From Marivivens sp. (GTDB lineage: Bacteria; Pseudomonadota; Alphaproteobacteria; Rhodobacterales; Rhodobacteraceae), in the NCBI GenBank assembly GCA_024642185.1, contig JAHEBR010000015.1, forward strand, positions 1 through 20,299: a stretch of DNA of 20,299 nt, in the 5' to 3' direction. Under the pieces are notes generated by a model, which had not been told where the DNA came from, made no database searches, and saw only the letters and a program-made list of their open reading frames with translations. Of this stretch, positions 1-9,182 are shown piece by piece (positions within the stretch are counted from its first letter, which is position 1; every line of letters starts with the position of its first letter). A program made the position numbers and the translations under genes.

Positions 1-1506
1 GCCCGCGCTTGTCACGGTCGAGTTGACGATGTCGATGGTGCCATTGTCACCGATAATGATGTCGCCACCGCGGCCGGAGTCGATCGTATCGGAGCCTTCG
101 CCGCCGAGGATCATGTCGTTACCACGACCAGTCTGGATGCTGTCTGCTCCGCCCGCCGACGAGGCCAGCGAAGTCACATAGGTCGCGGCTTCAAGCACGC
201 GCGCGCCGCTGATATCGGCGAAGTCACCGATCATGATGTTGTCGCCCAGAAGGTCGATCAGCGTTTCGCTTTCCCCCGGCAAGGCAGAGCCCGCCATGAG
301 AATGTCGTTGCCTTCGGCTCCGTTAAGCACATCGGTGCCGGAATTGGCGGAGGCAAAGAACGTCGACAGAACGCGTTCGGCAATCCAGGTCGACGAGATC
401 GTCACCTCACCGAAATCGCCGATGAGGATGTCGTTGCCGCTGCGACCTGACAGGTTGTCAGAGCCGCCACCACCGAAGAGCAGGTCGTCGCCACGGCCGC
501 CGTCGAGAATGTCGTCCCCGTCAGCCAGATCCTGCGCGCCGAAGACGAGCGCCTTGGTCAGCGGTGCATTGATATCAAACGAAAGGATATCAAAGGCTTC
601 CCCGGTCTTGAACCGCGAAGAGAACACCCCGCCTGCGATGATGTCGTTGTCCAGACCGCCATACAGAGTGTCCGCGCCGCTGCGGCCTTCGAGGATGTCG
701 CGTCCGATCTGGCCATAGAGTTTGTCTGCCCCCGAACCACCGATCAGCATGTCAGCGCCATCGCGGATCGAAAGGGCATCGATTGCAGCATTCGTTCCTG
801 TAAGGCCTGCCTCGCCCGCCGCTTTGCCCCAGCCCCAGACCTCTGTCGAGGCACCGTTGACCTTGATGAAGTCGCGACCTGCGCCACCTTCGATAAAGAC
901 ACTGGAACCACCGGCCGTGATCGTGTCGGCGCCGTCGCCGGCATAGATATAGACTGTGCCCGTCGCGGATTCCGAGATCGCGATGGTATCGGCCCCCGCA
1001 CCGGTAAAGATCATGTGGTTGCCGCTGCCGCCCGAGCCTATGGTGACGGTTTCAACGTCATTGGCGCCGCTCGATTGTGTTGCGGCGGTAAAGCCGTCGC
1101 GCAACGCCCTCAGGGTGCTGCTGCTTGAGCCAACAAGATAGTTCGCTTGCGTGCCGGCGGCGGTTCCGTCTGCGTTCAGGTCGAGCAGTTGAAGGATGGC
1201 GGCCGCCGTGACCCCGCCCGAAGCGAACTGGCTCAGGAAGCGGTCGCGCATCCCGTAATCGTCGTCGCCAAAGTAGATGACGTTGCCGCCGTCAATATTG
1301 ACTGTGTCCGCTCCGCCTTCGCCGAAGATGATATAGGTGCCCGTGGCGCCTGCGGCGGCGTCGATCGTATCGGTTCCATCCCCTGCAAAGACAACGTGGA
1401 CACCCGAGCCCGGCAGGGTAATCCGGTCAGTGCCACCGCCTGTATAGGTGATCGTTGGCACCGAACTGGTCACGCCGCGAAGATCGATCGTGTTGTTGCC
1501 CTCGCC
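1..1506 (-). repeat. RTX (haemolysin-type) calcium-binding repeat region of the giant protein
   Basis: On the minus strand, residues about 2537-3038 contain many GGxGxDxL/I-type nonapeptides. Examples are GGSGADKLYG, GRSGADTLYGG, GGRGDDLLFGGGGSDNLSG, GAEGNDILMAG and GGEGSDTIDSGRGGDIIIGD. They come in clusters separated by less regular stretches, and an isolated loop, DLNADGTAAG, lies near 1160-1185. RTX repeats of this kind form parallel beta-rolls that bind calcium outside the cell. The array is still running at base 1, so its full size and any C-terminal type I secretion signal cannot be seen here. Confidence 0.93.
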
Positions 1507-4500
1507 GGCCGGAATGATGATACCGCCCGCGTCTTCGTCAATCGTTGCGGTTACGGTGACACCGTTTTGAATCAGCGTCACGTTGAAGGGCGAGTTCGGG
1601 CCGGTAATAACAACTTTGTCGTCGCCATCGGTCTTGATCTGCGAGAACGAGGCTCCCGCACGCGCGCCGATGTTCAGGATCGCGGTTTCGCCGGCCGCGA
1701 TGTCATTTGCGATCGTTGCCGGGGGCCGTGCGCCGCCGAAAGTGATCGTGTCGCTGATGTCGAACACTGTCGTGGACCATGTCAGGTCCGGCAGTGGCCA
1801 GGGCAATCTGATACCTGCCCAGATACTAAGGAAGAAGCGGTAGCTCGCCTCGCCTTTGAACAGATAGGAGAAGACATCGAGACCCGACGCCGCATCCAAC
1901 AGAGCGATCAGTTCGGGAATGCGAAGTTTACCGTCGCCGTCAATGTCGTTGAAACTGACCTTGACCCCGGCGCTTCCGGCAGCATCCAGACCCGCAATCC
2001 AAAGGTTCAGGCTCATCGTCGCCCCGATATAGGCGTCGATCAACGATCCGGGCTGGGCGTCGATAAAGATACCGTCGAGAAGGCGCTCGGGATCAAAGGA
2101 ATTTACGAAGTTGACGATGCCGCTCATGTCGTAGCCGACTTCAAACTTGGATTTCAGTCGTGCTTCGATGGTGGCGGAGAAAGCGGACCTGATAATATCG
2201 CCAACCCAGCCCGGCATACCCAGGCCGTCGAGCACGAGGCCGACGATGTCGATCACACCCGTATCAAGGTTGAAGAGCGTGAACCGGGCCCGCACCAGAT
2301 CGACCTGATCGAAATTGCCGCTCAGAATATTCAGCGCCGAGAACGGATCGGACAGCAGCGGTATCTCGATCGAAAGGCCGTTGTTGGGATTGCCAAATAT
2401 GCCCAGTTGGTTGCTGGACGTGGCGCCCGTAGTGCTGCGGTTGATATCGCGTCTGTCGACCTTGCTGACGGTGGTCTCGCCGCTTTCGATATCGTCGGCG
2501 TTGCCTGAGAAATCGAAGTCGCCAAACACCACCATCCCGCCGGTGGCTGAGAGCGTTTGCACAAACTGCAGCACACCATCGCTCACGGCGATGATCGACG
2601 ATGCGAGCTTGATGATCGGGAAAACATTGCCAAGAAGATCGGCGATATAGCTGACAGGTGCCGAGTTCAGGAACGAGAAGAATTCGGCGACCGGCTCGAT
2701 GAAGCCTCTGACCGGATCGAGAACCGGCGCAAGCAATGCTTCGTAAAGAACGCTTGCGTCCAGGCGAACCTGGTTGAACAACAACTGATCGATGTTCAGC
2801 CCGTCGGAAAGACCGAAGGCCCCCTTGAACAGGATCTCGGTCATGACGCTGGGCAGAACCTGAGCGCCAAACATCTCGATCGGATCGCCGGTCAGCGGGT
2901 TCAGAACGTTGGCTTCCAGCTGGATCTGAATATCGAACGCCGCGCCGAAGCCGAATTCGATCAGGTTCGCGCTGTCGAGTTGGGCGATGTAGACCACCTT
3001 CTCGAAGCTGAGGACATTGTTGAAGGCGTCCCGTGGTGTGACATTGCTGAAATCGCGGTAGGCCGAGGTGTCATTTACATACGGGTCTGACGCCCCTTTT
3101 GACGCCGGGTCCACGATGTTCAATCCGGTATCGCCGAAAAGATCGGCCGTCAGAGAGGCCCGGATCTCTGCCGTCCCTCCACCGGAACCGGCTGCCGAGA
3201 CGACTTGGCCGTTCACAACCGTCACCGCGCGGGCGTCGATACCCAGCACGTTGAAGAGCTTCATCGATCCTTCAAAACTTCCCGCATCGACGAGGAAATC
3301 GAGCGAAACCTCTTCATCGTCGGTATCGTTCAGCAGGAAGAAGCCGTTCTTGTCATAGCCGAAGCCGATGTTGACGCCATAGCTCAGCTGCATCCGGATC
3401 TGCGATCCACGCTCGACGGCAAGATCAAAGCCCGGAATGCCAAGGTCGAAGTCGATATCCATCGCTTCGTCAAAGATGATGCCGTTGAAATTCAAGACGC
3501 CATAAATATACGACTCAGAGGTCGCGCCCGCGCTCGTGTCGAGGTAGGCCTGCATATAGACAATATTGCTCGTCCCGAAGAGATCGTTGAGCGTGTCGTT
3601 GATCCAGCCTGTGAGCAGATCAACCGTGGTCGGCAGGCTGCCATCCGGCAGCGGCTGGCGCGCATAGTCGAGCGCCTTCTGGATCACGTTGTAGCGGAAA
3701 TCCTGGAAGAAGGTGACGCCCTCGCCGATGGCGTCGCCCACGAGCGGAAGATCGATATCCGACAGAAACTCGTCAAAGAGCTTCTGCATTTGCCCCATGA
3801 TCATGTCGATCCCGCCAAGAACCAGACGCGGATCATTCAAGATGTTGAGGATGTTCAGGTTCTCAAGGAAACTTGCGAGATCCGGCAGGCTGAACTCGAA
3901 ATTGTCCAGATTGATGCCGGTGTTGTTCAGGATTGAAATCAACTCGCCCGTCAGATCACCCAGCTGCACATCGGCAAGCGAGAAATCCGGCAGCGTTTCG
4001 AGGAGTGATGTCGTCCAGCTCAGGCCGTCTTCGAGCGGATTGAACAGGCCAAGATTGTCCGAGAATGGCAGATTGATGTCGAGAGCAATCGCCACCTCGA
4101 GATCGAAGAGGTCGTCAAAGCCCAGCGCGCCGCCGTCAAAGAGCACCGCCAGATGCGACAGGTCGTATTGCCCGACATGTTCGTCGCCGTCGATGTCGTT
4201 GATGCCAAGCCTGATATAGGCCGGATCGCCCGCTTCATTGCCCGAGTTGATCAACGCCTTGCCATCGACCACCTGCACTTCGAGAGGACCAAGGCCGATC
4301 TTGATGTTCAGGCCATCGTTCACACCGGCGACAAAGCTGGCAGTGATGCCAGTGGCTTCCGTATCGAGATAGATGCGCGGCGCGCCGATGGTGGCCGAGA
4401 GGTATAGAGCCTCAGAGACCAAAGCATTCTCGCCCTCAAGGCTATCGCCAAAGCCCATCACGCGGGCGAAGTTGGCCCCGCCCAGATCCACAAGGCGGAA

Positions 4501-7500
4501 TTCGACCCCGACCGACACATCGGCCGCCTTGGCGGCAAAGGTCACGGGATCAAATCCGTTTGCCACGGCAAAGTTCGTCGCGATCAGCTTGAGCGTGCCA
4601 CCCTCGTCAACGAAATCGAAAAGCTGGCCCAGCGAAATCGTCATGCCGGTAATGGCAGAACCCGAAATCGCCTGACGTTCGATACGCGCGGTATCCAGCG
4701 CCGCATTGAAGGCGTCGATAAAGCCCGCACGATCGCGGCCCGCTTCGGCTTCGATGGTGATATTGACCTGCTCACCCTTGATCTCGATCGAGAATTCGTT
4801 GGCGCCGGCCCAATCGCCAAAGCCAGCATCTATTGCGATCTTCTGCACCCCGGAATCGTCGAGGGATGCTGTCTCAGCACCGAACAGGGCAATCAGGCCC
4901 GCGTCGTCGGTCGCAAAGGCAACGGAATCGGAAAGCGTGATCTGTCCGGTGGTCTCGTCGAATTGAATGGCGACGGTGGTCCAGCCCGCTGCGGCGATCG
5001 CGTCGTCGATCTTGGTCAAAAGATCACCAAGGGTATCGACCCCGGCAACGTCGATGTCGATCTTGCTGGTCACACCCGTTTCAAGGTTCGTATGCACGAG
5101 CCGCAGGTCATTGATCCCATCGGGGCGATGGTTGACCGAGCCGACAGTATCCAGATCTTCAAGCCGCGTGGTCAGGCCCGCGATGGTGGTCGGCGTGCCG
5201 AGCGTCGGCGACAGATCGATGCCGAAGGCAAAGACCAAAGAGAGGTCGGGGTCGAAAATAAGCTCTCCGTCACCGGAGACATCCACAAGCCCGCTCACCA
5301 CATCAGCCAACTCGGGCCCGACCAGATCTCCTAGCTGATCGCCCAGAATCTGCTGAAGGTCGAACTGGAACGGAACCGACTTTTCCCAATCTTCAAGGAA
5401 CTTGAAGTCGAGCTCGAACTTGATGGTTTTCGCGTCCGCATCCCATTCAAGAGCCACAGTATCTTGTCCGAACACGCCCTCCAGCATGTCGTGGATCGAA
5501 TCCAGCGCCGATTGCGGATTGTTTCGGACCTCTTGCAAACCTTTGAGGAAATCGCGGGCAAAAGCGATTTGGTCCAGAACCGAAAAGTTCAGAAGCGGAA
5601 TATCAACGTCAAGGAACGGCAGCTTGTCTTTCAGCGTGTCGCCCACAACGACGAGGATATTGGCGATCGAAGTCAGGGTATCGAGGATATCCCCACCCTC
5701 AAGGCCGGTAAGGCCGTCGATGGCATCCTGAAGTTCGGGGTTCGACGACAAGAGCGCCAGATCCCATGTGTTGGATAGGTCTGACAAATCACCGACCGTG
5801 AGGCTCACACCTTCAATAAGCCCCTCGTTGATACCGGAGATACCCAGCACGTTGATCCGCACATCGCCAAGCCGCACCAGAAGCTGCGCAAGCTCCTCGG
5901 TCCCGGCATAGGCAAAGGGATCAACAACCTGCACATCGGCAAGGCTTCCAACTGGATCAGACGTGGCACCAAGCCCCTGACCGGCACCATCGACAACGAT
6001 GCCGCCGAGAACCTCAAACCGGCCCAGAAGCTCTTCGATCCCGATTGCCGAGGTGGAGGGCGGGGCAATCACATAGTCCTGAAGCTGACGGAGCGTGATC
6101 TGGTCGCCAAAAGCGCCGCTGCTGTCTTTGCCAACCAGCGTGCCTTCGAAGCCTACGGCCGCTTTGACAAAGTTCTGGGTCGCATCGGTCGAGCCAAAGC
6201 TGACATCGAGGAGCCCGATGTTGGCCGAGCCTGTGATCCCCGATGCTTCTGCCGTGGCGCTCGCGCTAAGCGAAATCCCGGTCAGGAACACGTTGTCCAA
6301 GAGCGCGCTGGTGACGGCGCCTTCGTCGTCCGACCGCTCTTCGAGCGCGTTGCCGGTGCCAACCCCAATAAGGTCGCTGCCAAACCCGATCAGGTCGATA
6401 CCGATCGCGGTATTCAGCGTGGCTTCCAGATGGGCGCTGATCTGAGCCGAAAGGCTAAGATCGGTTACATCGCCAAGTGCAAGGTCGCTGGCATCAAAGT
6501 TCAAACCAGCGTCCGTCCCGATATCCAGCGTGGCGCTGAGGTCAGGGAACGTCAGGACCAGTTCGCCAGCCTCGGTCAGCTCCAAAGTGGTGCCGCCGCC
6601 GATCAGGTCGCCCAGTTCGTCGTTCACCAGCGCGATCAGGCCCTTGATGTCGACGGCTTTCAAAAGGTCGTCCGGGTCGGCCTTGAAGACCAACGAACGG
6701 GTTTCACCCGCCTCCAGAGAAAGCTTGAGACCATCGCCGCCCGTGTTCACGCCAGCGGTGATGCCGATGCCCATGCCGTCGAGCGCGCTGTTCAAGGCTG
6801 TAGTCAATTCGCCAAGAGAGGCAAAGCCGCCGGCAGCGTGAGGAGAGACGACGTCGAGCTTGATGTCGCGCCCATCGACCTCGAGCGTATAGCGAAGGGT
6901 GTGCAGACCATCGAGCCCCGACAGATCCATCGCACCCAACTCGACGCTGGTTTTCGCCGGAGTAAAGCTGAAGACCAAACCCGCAGCGCCAGTCCCGAAA
7001 GCGCTTGCTGCATCGATCAAATCCTGGGCGTCAAAACCGACAAGCTCGAGATCGATCGCAGAATCTGTCGTATCGTCATTGCGCTTGGCGGAAGTAAGGG
7101 CAAACGTGCTGTAGAGGCGCGAAGGGTCCGAGCCGTTTGGAACGGGGGTCGATGAGGTGATCTTGAGGCCACCATTGGCCGCGATGGTAGCGGCAAAGCC
7201 GTAGGCGGAAAGGGCGCTCGAAAAGAGATCTGCCAGCGCTGTGCGTTGCGCGGCCAAATCTGGTAGTGCGGCCAGCCCGGTTAGGTCGATTGCAACCGTA
7301 TCGAAAGGCCCGCCGCCAGTATCAGGGCCATAGATGGTCAGCGTGAGTTCTTTATAGCCCAAGAGCGTCGTGAACTCGTCAGCGTCCAACCCACCGGCCA
7401 GAGCGGTGGAGGTGTCCGGCTGCAACAACGTGTCGAAGGTTTCGAAACCTCCGGCGGGCAGCAATTCAAAGAAACCTAGAGCAGCGGGGTTCACCGTGAA

Positions 7501-9114
7501 AGATTTTGCGAGGTTGGTGAACACGCTCGCGATTTCATCCATGATCGTGCCAAGCCGCACATCGGTCAGCGGGATCTCGATATCGAGAAGGCTGTCACGC
7601 AGCGCATTTGCGACCGCTTTTCCAAGCTCCTCAAGGAAGCCGACAAACTGTTCCGTTCCCAGAGCGGCCAAAGTGGTGATCGCGTCTTCCAGCGCGGATT
7701 GCAGCTCAGGCGAGAGCGACCCGTCCGACATTACGACCGAGAAATCGAACCGTGCGGCATCAAGGAAAGCCTGCAGGCGGTTGCCCGCCCCGTCCAGAAC
7801 AGAGTGAAGGCTGACGGTTGCCGTAAAGCCCTGATTTGCGGCGCCAAAATCCAGATCGCCGTTCAAGACGGCCTGTGCCAGCTCGTACTCGTCGCCTACG
7901 ATCTCGACATAGGACGCGCCGCCGACCTCTTTGATCATTGCCGTGACGTCGATCGTACCGCCTGCCCCGAGCCAACTGGCCGAAGGCCCGCCCGCGGTCA
8001 CAACCTTGAAGCCCAGATCTAGGTTGTTACTGGTCGCCACGTCCATGCGGAACATCGCGCTTTCGAGGCTGGCAAGATCGAGGCTCAGAAGCCCGAGGTT
8101 GAGGCTGGTCCCATCAGGCACCGTGAAGGCACCACCCACTTCGATCAGGGGCGCAAAATTGAAATCTGTGATATGCAGGCTGATGTCTTGCAACACGCTT
8201 GCTGCAAAGGTGGTGCCGGTGCTCAGCCCGAACGAAATAAGGCTGCCCGAACCGCTTGTCATTTCAGCGTTGTCGAGCAGTGTCAGACCGGGGATGGAAT
8301 TTGAAATCAGCGTGGTGAGGTCGAGGATCGACTGAGGAAGAGACACGTTGACATCAACCGCTGTCCCGTTCTGGCCAAACCCGACGACCGTTTGACCACC
8401 GATCTGGATGTCGGTGAGCGCGACGGTGAGATCGCCATCGGGCAGACCAAGCGCCGTAGACACAGCCGCATCGAAATAGGCCCGCGCTTCGGCTTCGGTC
8501 GCGACGCCGAGATCCAGCCCTGCAATCAGCGCGTCGATATCGGCATCGGCGGATCCGTCGCGAAGGTTGGCGAGCGTATAGACACCGGCCACCGCGATAT
8601 CGCCGGCCGCAATCGAATACGCCGTGTCCTGCCCGGCATGGCCGTTCAGCGAACTCGCCACGGCTGCGGCGACTTGATCTGCAAAGGTTCCATCAATGAG
8701 ATCGGTGATATTTGTATCAACAATGTCTCTCACCGAGGTCAGAGCCGCGCGGATGCGTTCGACGGCTTCGGCAGCGGACGTCAGATCAAAGCCGGAGCCA
8801 AGGATGGAGTCGGCACTGTCCACACCGTCGACCAGCATATCCATCAACTGCGTCGCGTCTTCGGCGAGACTGTCGAACTGATCGAGGAACCCGCTGACCT
8901 CGTCGAATTCGGAATCGAACATTTGCGCGACGCCAGAAAGGACCGAGGTCAGCGCGGTCGTAGAGCTAATATCCCAGGTCAGGTTGGCGTCCAGCATGAC
9001 CCGCGGTTCAAGCGGCTGGATCGACGCGGCAAGCGGCGCAGGGCGTTTGGGCGGAGTGGCGGCCTTGCCTACAGGGAGGGGCGCCAAAGCCGTGAACTCT
9101 GTATGTCTACCCAC
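1..9114 (-). CDS. Giant LEPR-XLL / RTX calcium-binding exoprotein (C-terminus beyond window)
   Basis: The minus-strand frame is open from a GTG at 9114 to the left edge, 3038 codons, and I checked it line by line for stops. The GTG follows AAGGAAG by six bases; the nearest in-frame upstream stop is near 9172 with no other good start between. There is no Sec signal peptide. Residues 33-45 read QPLEPRVMLDANL, the LEPR-XLL motif known from the N-termini of very large surface proteins. Residues about 50-2530 form a mixed helical and beta region with flagellin-IN-like modules (about 604-655, 737-803, 1332-1397, 1430-1530), EF-hand-like loops (DVSGDGELIFD at 1278, DIDGDEHVGQYD at 1640, DIDGDGKLRIPE at 2390) and a recurring [DS][IV][DE][IL]PL motif. 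From about 2537 on, GGxGxDxL/I RTX repeats dominate. I see no cysteine and few basic residues. The family suggests export unfolded to the cell surface or medium, folding on calcium, and a role in adhesion or biofilm; that role is inferred. The ligand is unknown. Confidence 0.93.
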   Translation of the reverse strand, partial: MGRHTEFTALAPLPVGKAATPPKRPAPLAASIQPLEPRVMLDANLTWDISSTTALTSVLSGVAQMFDSEFDEVSGFLDQFDSLAEDATQLMDMLVDGVDSADSILGSGFDLTSAAEAVERIRAALTSVRDIVDTNITDLIDGTFADQVAAAVASSLNGHAGQDTAYSIAAGDIAVAGVYTLANLRDGSADADIDALIAGLDLGVATEAEARAYFDAAVSTALGLPDGDLTVALTDIQIGGQTVVGFGQNGTAVDVNVSLPQSILDLTTLISNSIPGLTLLDNAEMTSGSGSLISFGLSTGTTFAASVLQDISLHITDFNFAPLIEVGGAFTVPDGTSLNLGLLSLDLASLESAMFRMDVATSNNLDLGFKVVTAGGPSASWLGAGGTIDVTAMIKEVGGASYVEIVGDEYELAQAVLNGDLDFGAANQGFTATVSLHSVLDGAGNRLQAFLDAARFDFSVVMSDGSLSPELQSALEDAITTLAALGTEQFVGFLEELGKAVANALRDSLLDIEIPLTDVRLGTIMDEIASVFTNLAKSFTVNPAALGFFELLPAGGFETFDTLLQPDTSTALAGGLDADEFTTLLGYKELTLTIYGPDTGGGPFDTVAIDLTGLAALPDLAAQRTALADLFSSALSAYGFAATIAANGGLKITSSTPVPNGSDPSRLYSTFALTSAKRNDDTTDSAIDLELVGFDAQDLIDAASAFGTGAAGLVFSFTPAKTSVELGAMDLSGLDGLHTLRYTLEVDGRDIKLDVVSPHAAGGFASLGELTTALNSALDGMGIGITAGVNTGGDGLKLSLEAGETRSLVFKADPDDLLKAVDIKGLIALVNDELGDLIGGGTTLELTEAGELVLTFPDLSATLDIGTDAGLNFDASDLALGDVTDLSLSAQISAHLEATLNTAIGIDLIGFGSDLIGVGTGNALEERSDDEGAVTSALLDNVFLTGISLSASATAEASGITGSANIGLLDVSFGSTDATQNFVKAAVGFEGTLVGKDSSGAFGDQITLRQLQDYVIAPPSTSAIGIEELLGRFEVLGGIVVDGAGQGLGATSDPVGSLADVQVVDPFAYAGTEELAQLLVRLGDVRINVLGISGINEGLIEGVSLTVGDLSDLSNTWDLALLSSNPELQDAIDGLTGLEGGDILDTLTSIANILVVVGDTLKDKLPFLDVDIPLLNFSVLDQIAFARDFLKGLQEVRNNPQSALDSIHDMLEGVFGQDTVALEWDADAKTIKFELDFKFLEDWEKSVPFQFDLQQILGDQLGDLVGPELADVVSGLVDVSGDGELIFDPDLSLVFAFGIDLSPTLGTPTTIAGLTTRLEDLDTVGSVNHRPDGINDLRLVHTNLETGVTSKIDIDVAGVDTLGDLLTKIDDAIAAAGWTTVAIQFDETTGQITLSDSVAFATDDAGLIALFGAETASLDDSGVQKIAIDAGFGDWAGANEFSIEIKGEQVNITIEAEAGRDRAGFIDAFNAALDTARIERQAISGSAITGMTISLGQLFDFVDEGGTLKLIATNFAVANGFDPVTFAAKAADVSVGVEFRLVDLGGANFARVMGFGDSLEGENALVSEALYLSATIGAPRIYLDTEATGITASFVAGVNDGLNIKIGLGPLEVQVVDGKALINSGNEAGDPAYIRLGINDIDGDEHVGQYDLSHLAVLFDGGALGFDDLFDLEVAIALDINLPFSDNLGLFNPLEDGLSWTTSLLETLPDFSLADVQLGDLTGELISILNNTGINLDNFEFSLPDLASFLENLNILNILNDPRLVLGGIDMIMGQMQKLFDEFLSDIDLPLVGDAIGEGVTFFQDFRYNVIQKALDYARQPLPDGSLPTTVDLLTGWINDTLNDLFGTSNIVYMQAYLDTSAGATSESYIYGVLNFNGIIFDEAMDIDFDLGIPGFDLAVERGSQIRMQLSYGVNIGFGYDKNGFFLLNDTDDEEVSLDFLVDAGSFEGSMKLFNVLGIDARAVTVVNGQVVSAAGSGGGTAEIRASLTADLFGDTGLNIVDPASKGASDPYVNDTSAYRDFSNVTPRDAFNNVLSFEKVVYIAQLDSANLIEFGFGAAFDIQIQLEANVLNPLTGDPIEMFGAQVLPSVMTEILFKGAFGLSDGLNIDQLLFNQVRLDASVLYEALLAPVLDPVRGFIEPVAEFFSFLNSAPVSYIADLLGNVFPIIKLASSIIAVSDGVLQFVQTLSATGGMVVFGDFDFSGNADDIESGETTVSKVDRRDINRSTTGATSSNQLGIFGNPNNGLSIEIPLLSDPFSALNILSGNFDQVDLVRARFTLFNLDTGVIDIVGLVLDGLGMPGWVGDIIRSAFSATIEARLKSKFEVGYDMSGIVNFVNSFDPERLLDGIFIDAQPGSLIDAYIGATMSLNLWIAGLDAAGSAGVKVSFNDIDGDGKLRIPELIALLDAASGLDVFSYLFKGEASYRFFLSIWAGIRLPWPLPDLTWSTTVFDISDTITFGGARPPATIANDIAAGETAILNIGARAGASFSQIKTDGDDKVVITGPNSPFNVTLIQNGVTVTATIDEDAGGIIIPAGEGNNTIDLRGVTSSVPTITYTGGGTDRITLPGSGVHVVFAGDGTDTIDAAAGATGTYIIFGEGGADTVNIDGGNVIYFGDDDYGMRDRFLSQFASGGVTAAAILQLLDLNADGTAAGTQANYLVGSSSSTLRALRDGFTAATQSSGANDVETVTIGSGGSGNHMIFTGAGADTIAISESATGTVYIYAGDGADTITAGGSSVFIEGGAGRDFIKVNGASTEVWGWGKAAGEAGLTGTNAAIDALSIRDGADMLIGGSGADKLYGQIGRDILEGRSGADTLYGGLDNDIIAGGVFSSRFKTGEAFDILSFDINAPLTKALVFGAQDLADGDDILDGGRGDDLLFGGGGSDNLSGRSGNDILIGDFGEVTISSTWIAERVLSTFFASANSGTDVLNGAEGNDILMAGSALPGESETLIDLLGDNIMIGDFADISGARVLEAATYVTSLASSAGGADSIQTGRGNDMILGGEGSDTIDSGRGGDIIIGDNGTIDIVNSTVTSAG
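8986..9018 (-). other. LEPR-XLL motif at the N-terminus of the giant protein
   Basis: Residues 33-43 of the giant protein read QPLEPRVMLDA. This fits the conserved LEPR-x-(L/M)-L-(D/E) signature found about 20-60 residues from the start of many giant exoproteins of Gram-negative bacteria. The preceding 32 residues are basic and rich in Pro and Ala, with no hydrophobic core. The function of the motif is not established; its position supports the GTG start at 9114. Confidence 0.8.
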
Positions 9115-9120
9115 GTCCGT

Positions 9121-9127
9121 CTTCCTT
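9121..9127 (-). promoter_or_regulatory. Ribosome binding site for the giant gene
   Basis: On the minus strand AAGGAAG stands six bases before the GTG at 9114. The open frame has no ATG that would keep the LEPR motif, so this site decides the start. It lies in the 68-base gap after the Omp85-like gene, where I see no clear terminator hairpin, so readthrough from the upstream genes is likely. Confidence 0.7.
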
Positions 9128-9182
9128 GTTTGTGGCGCCGCAACGCCGTTAGTGCCTTCAAATCAAACGCTTTTCGCGCCCG

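Noticed and set aside
30..1510. DNA-level tandem repeat or CRISPR-like array in the first 1.5 kb
   Set aside because: The periodicity is at protein level (RTX nonapeptides); the DNA units vary in sequence and spacing and lack identical repeats with unique spacers.
1147..2508. 453-codon plus-strand open frame opposite the giant gene
   Set aside because: It is in exact codon register with the minus-strand giant frame. Its openness follows from absence of TTA, CTA and TCA codons in the real gene; the protein has no recognisable family and no ribosome site.
3205..3936. Further long plus-strand frames opposite the giant gene (also 4153-4407, 6430-7155 and 8392-9258)
   Set aside because: Same register effect; the translated sequences lack domains, and the minus strand has clear RTX, LEPR and EF-hand-like coding.
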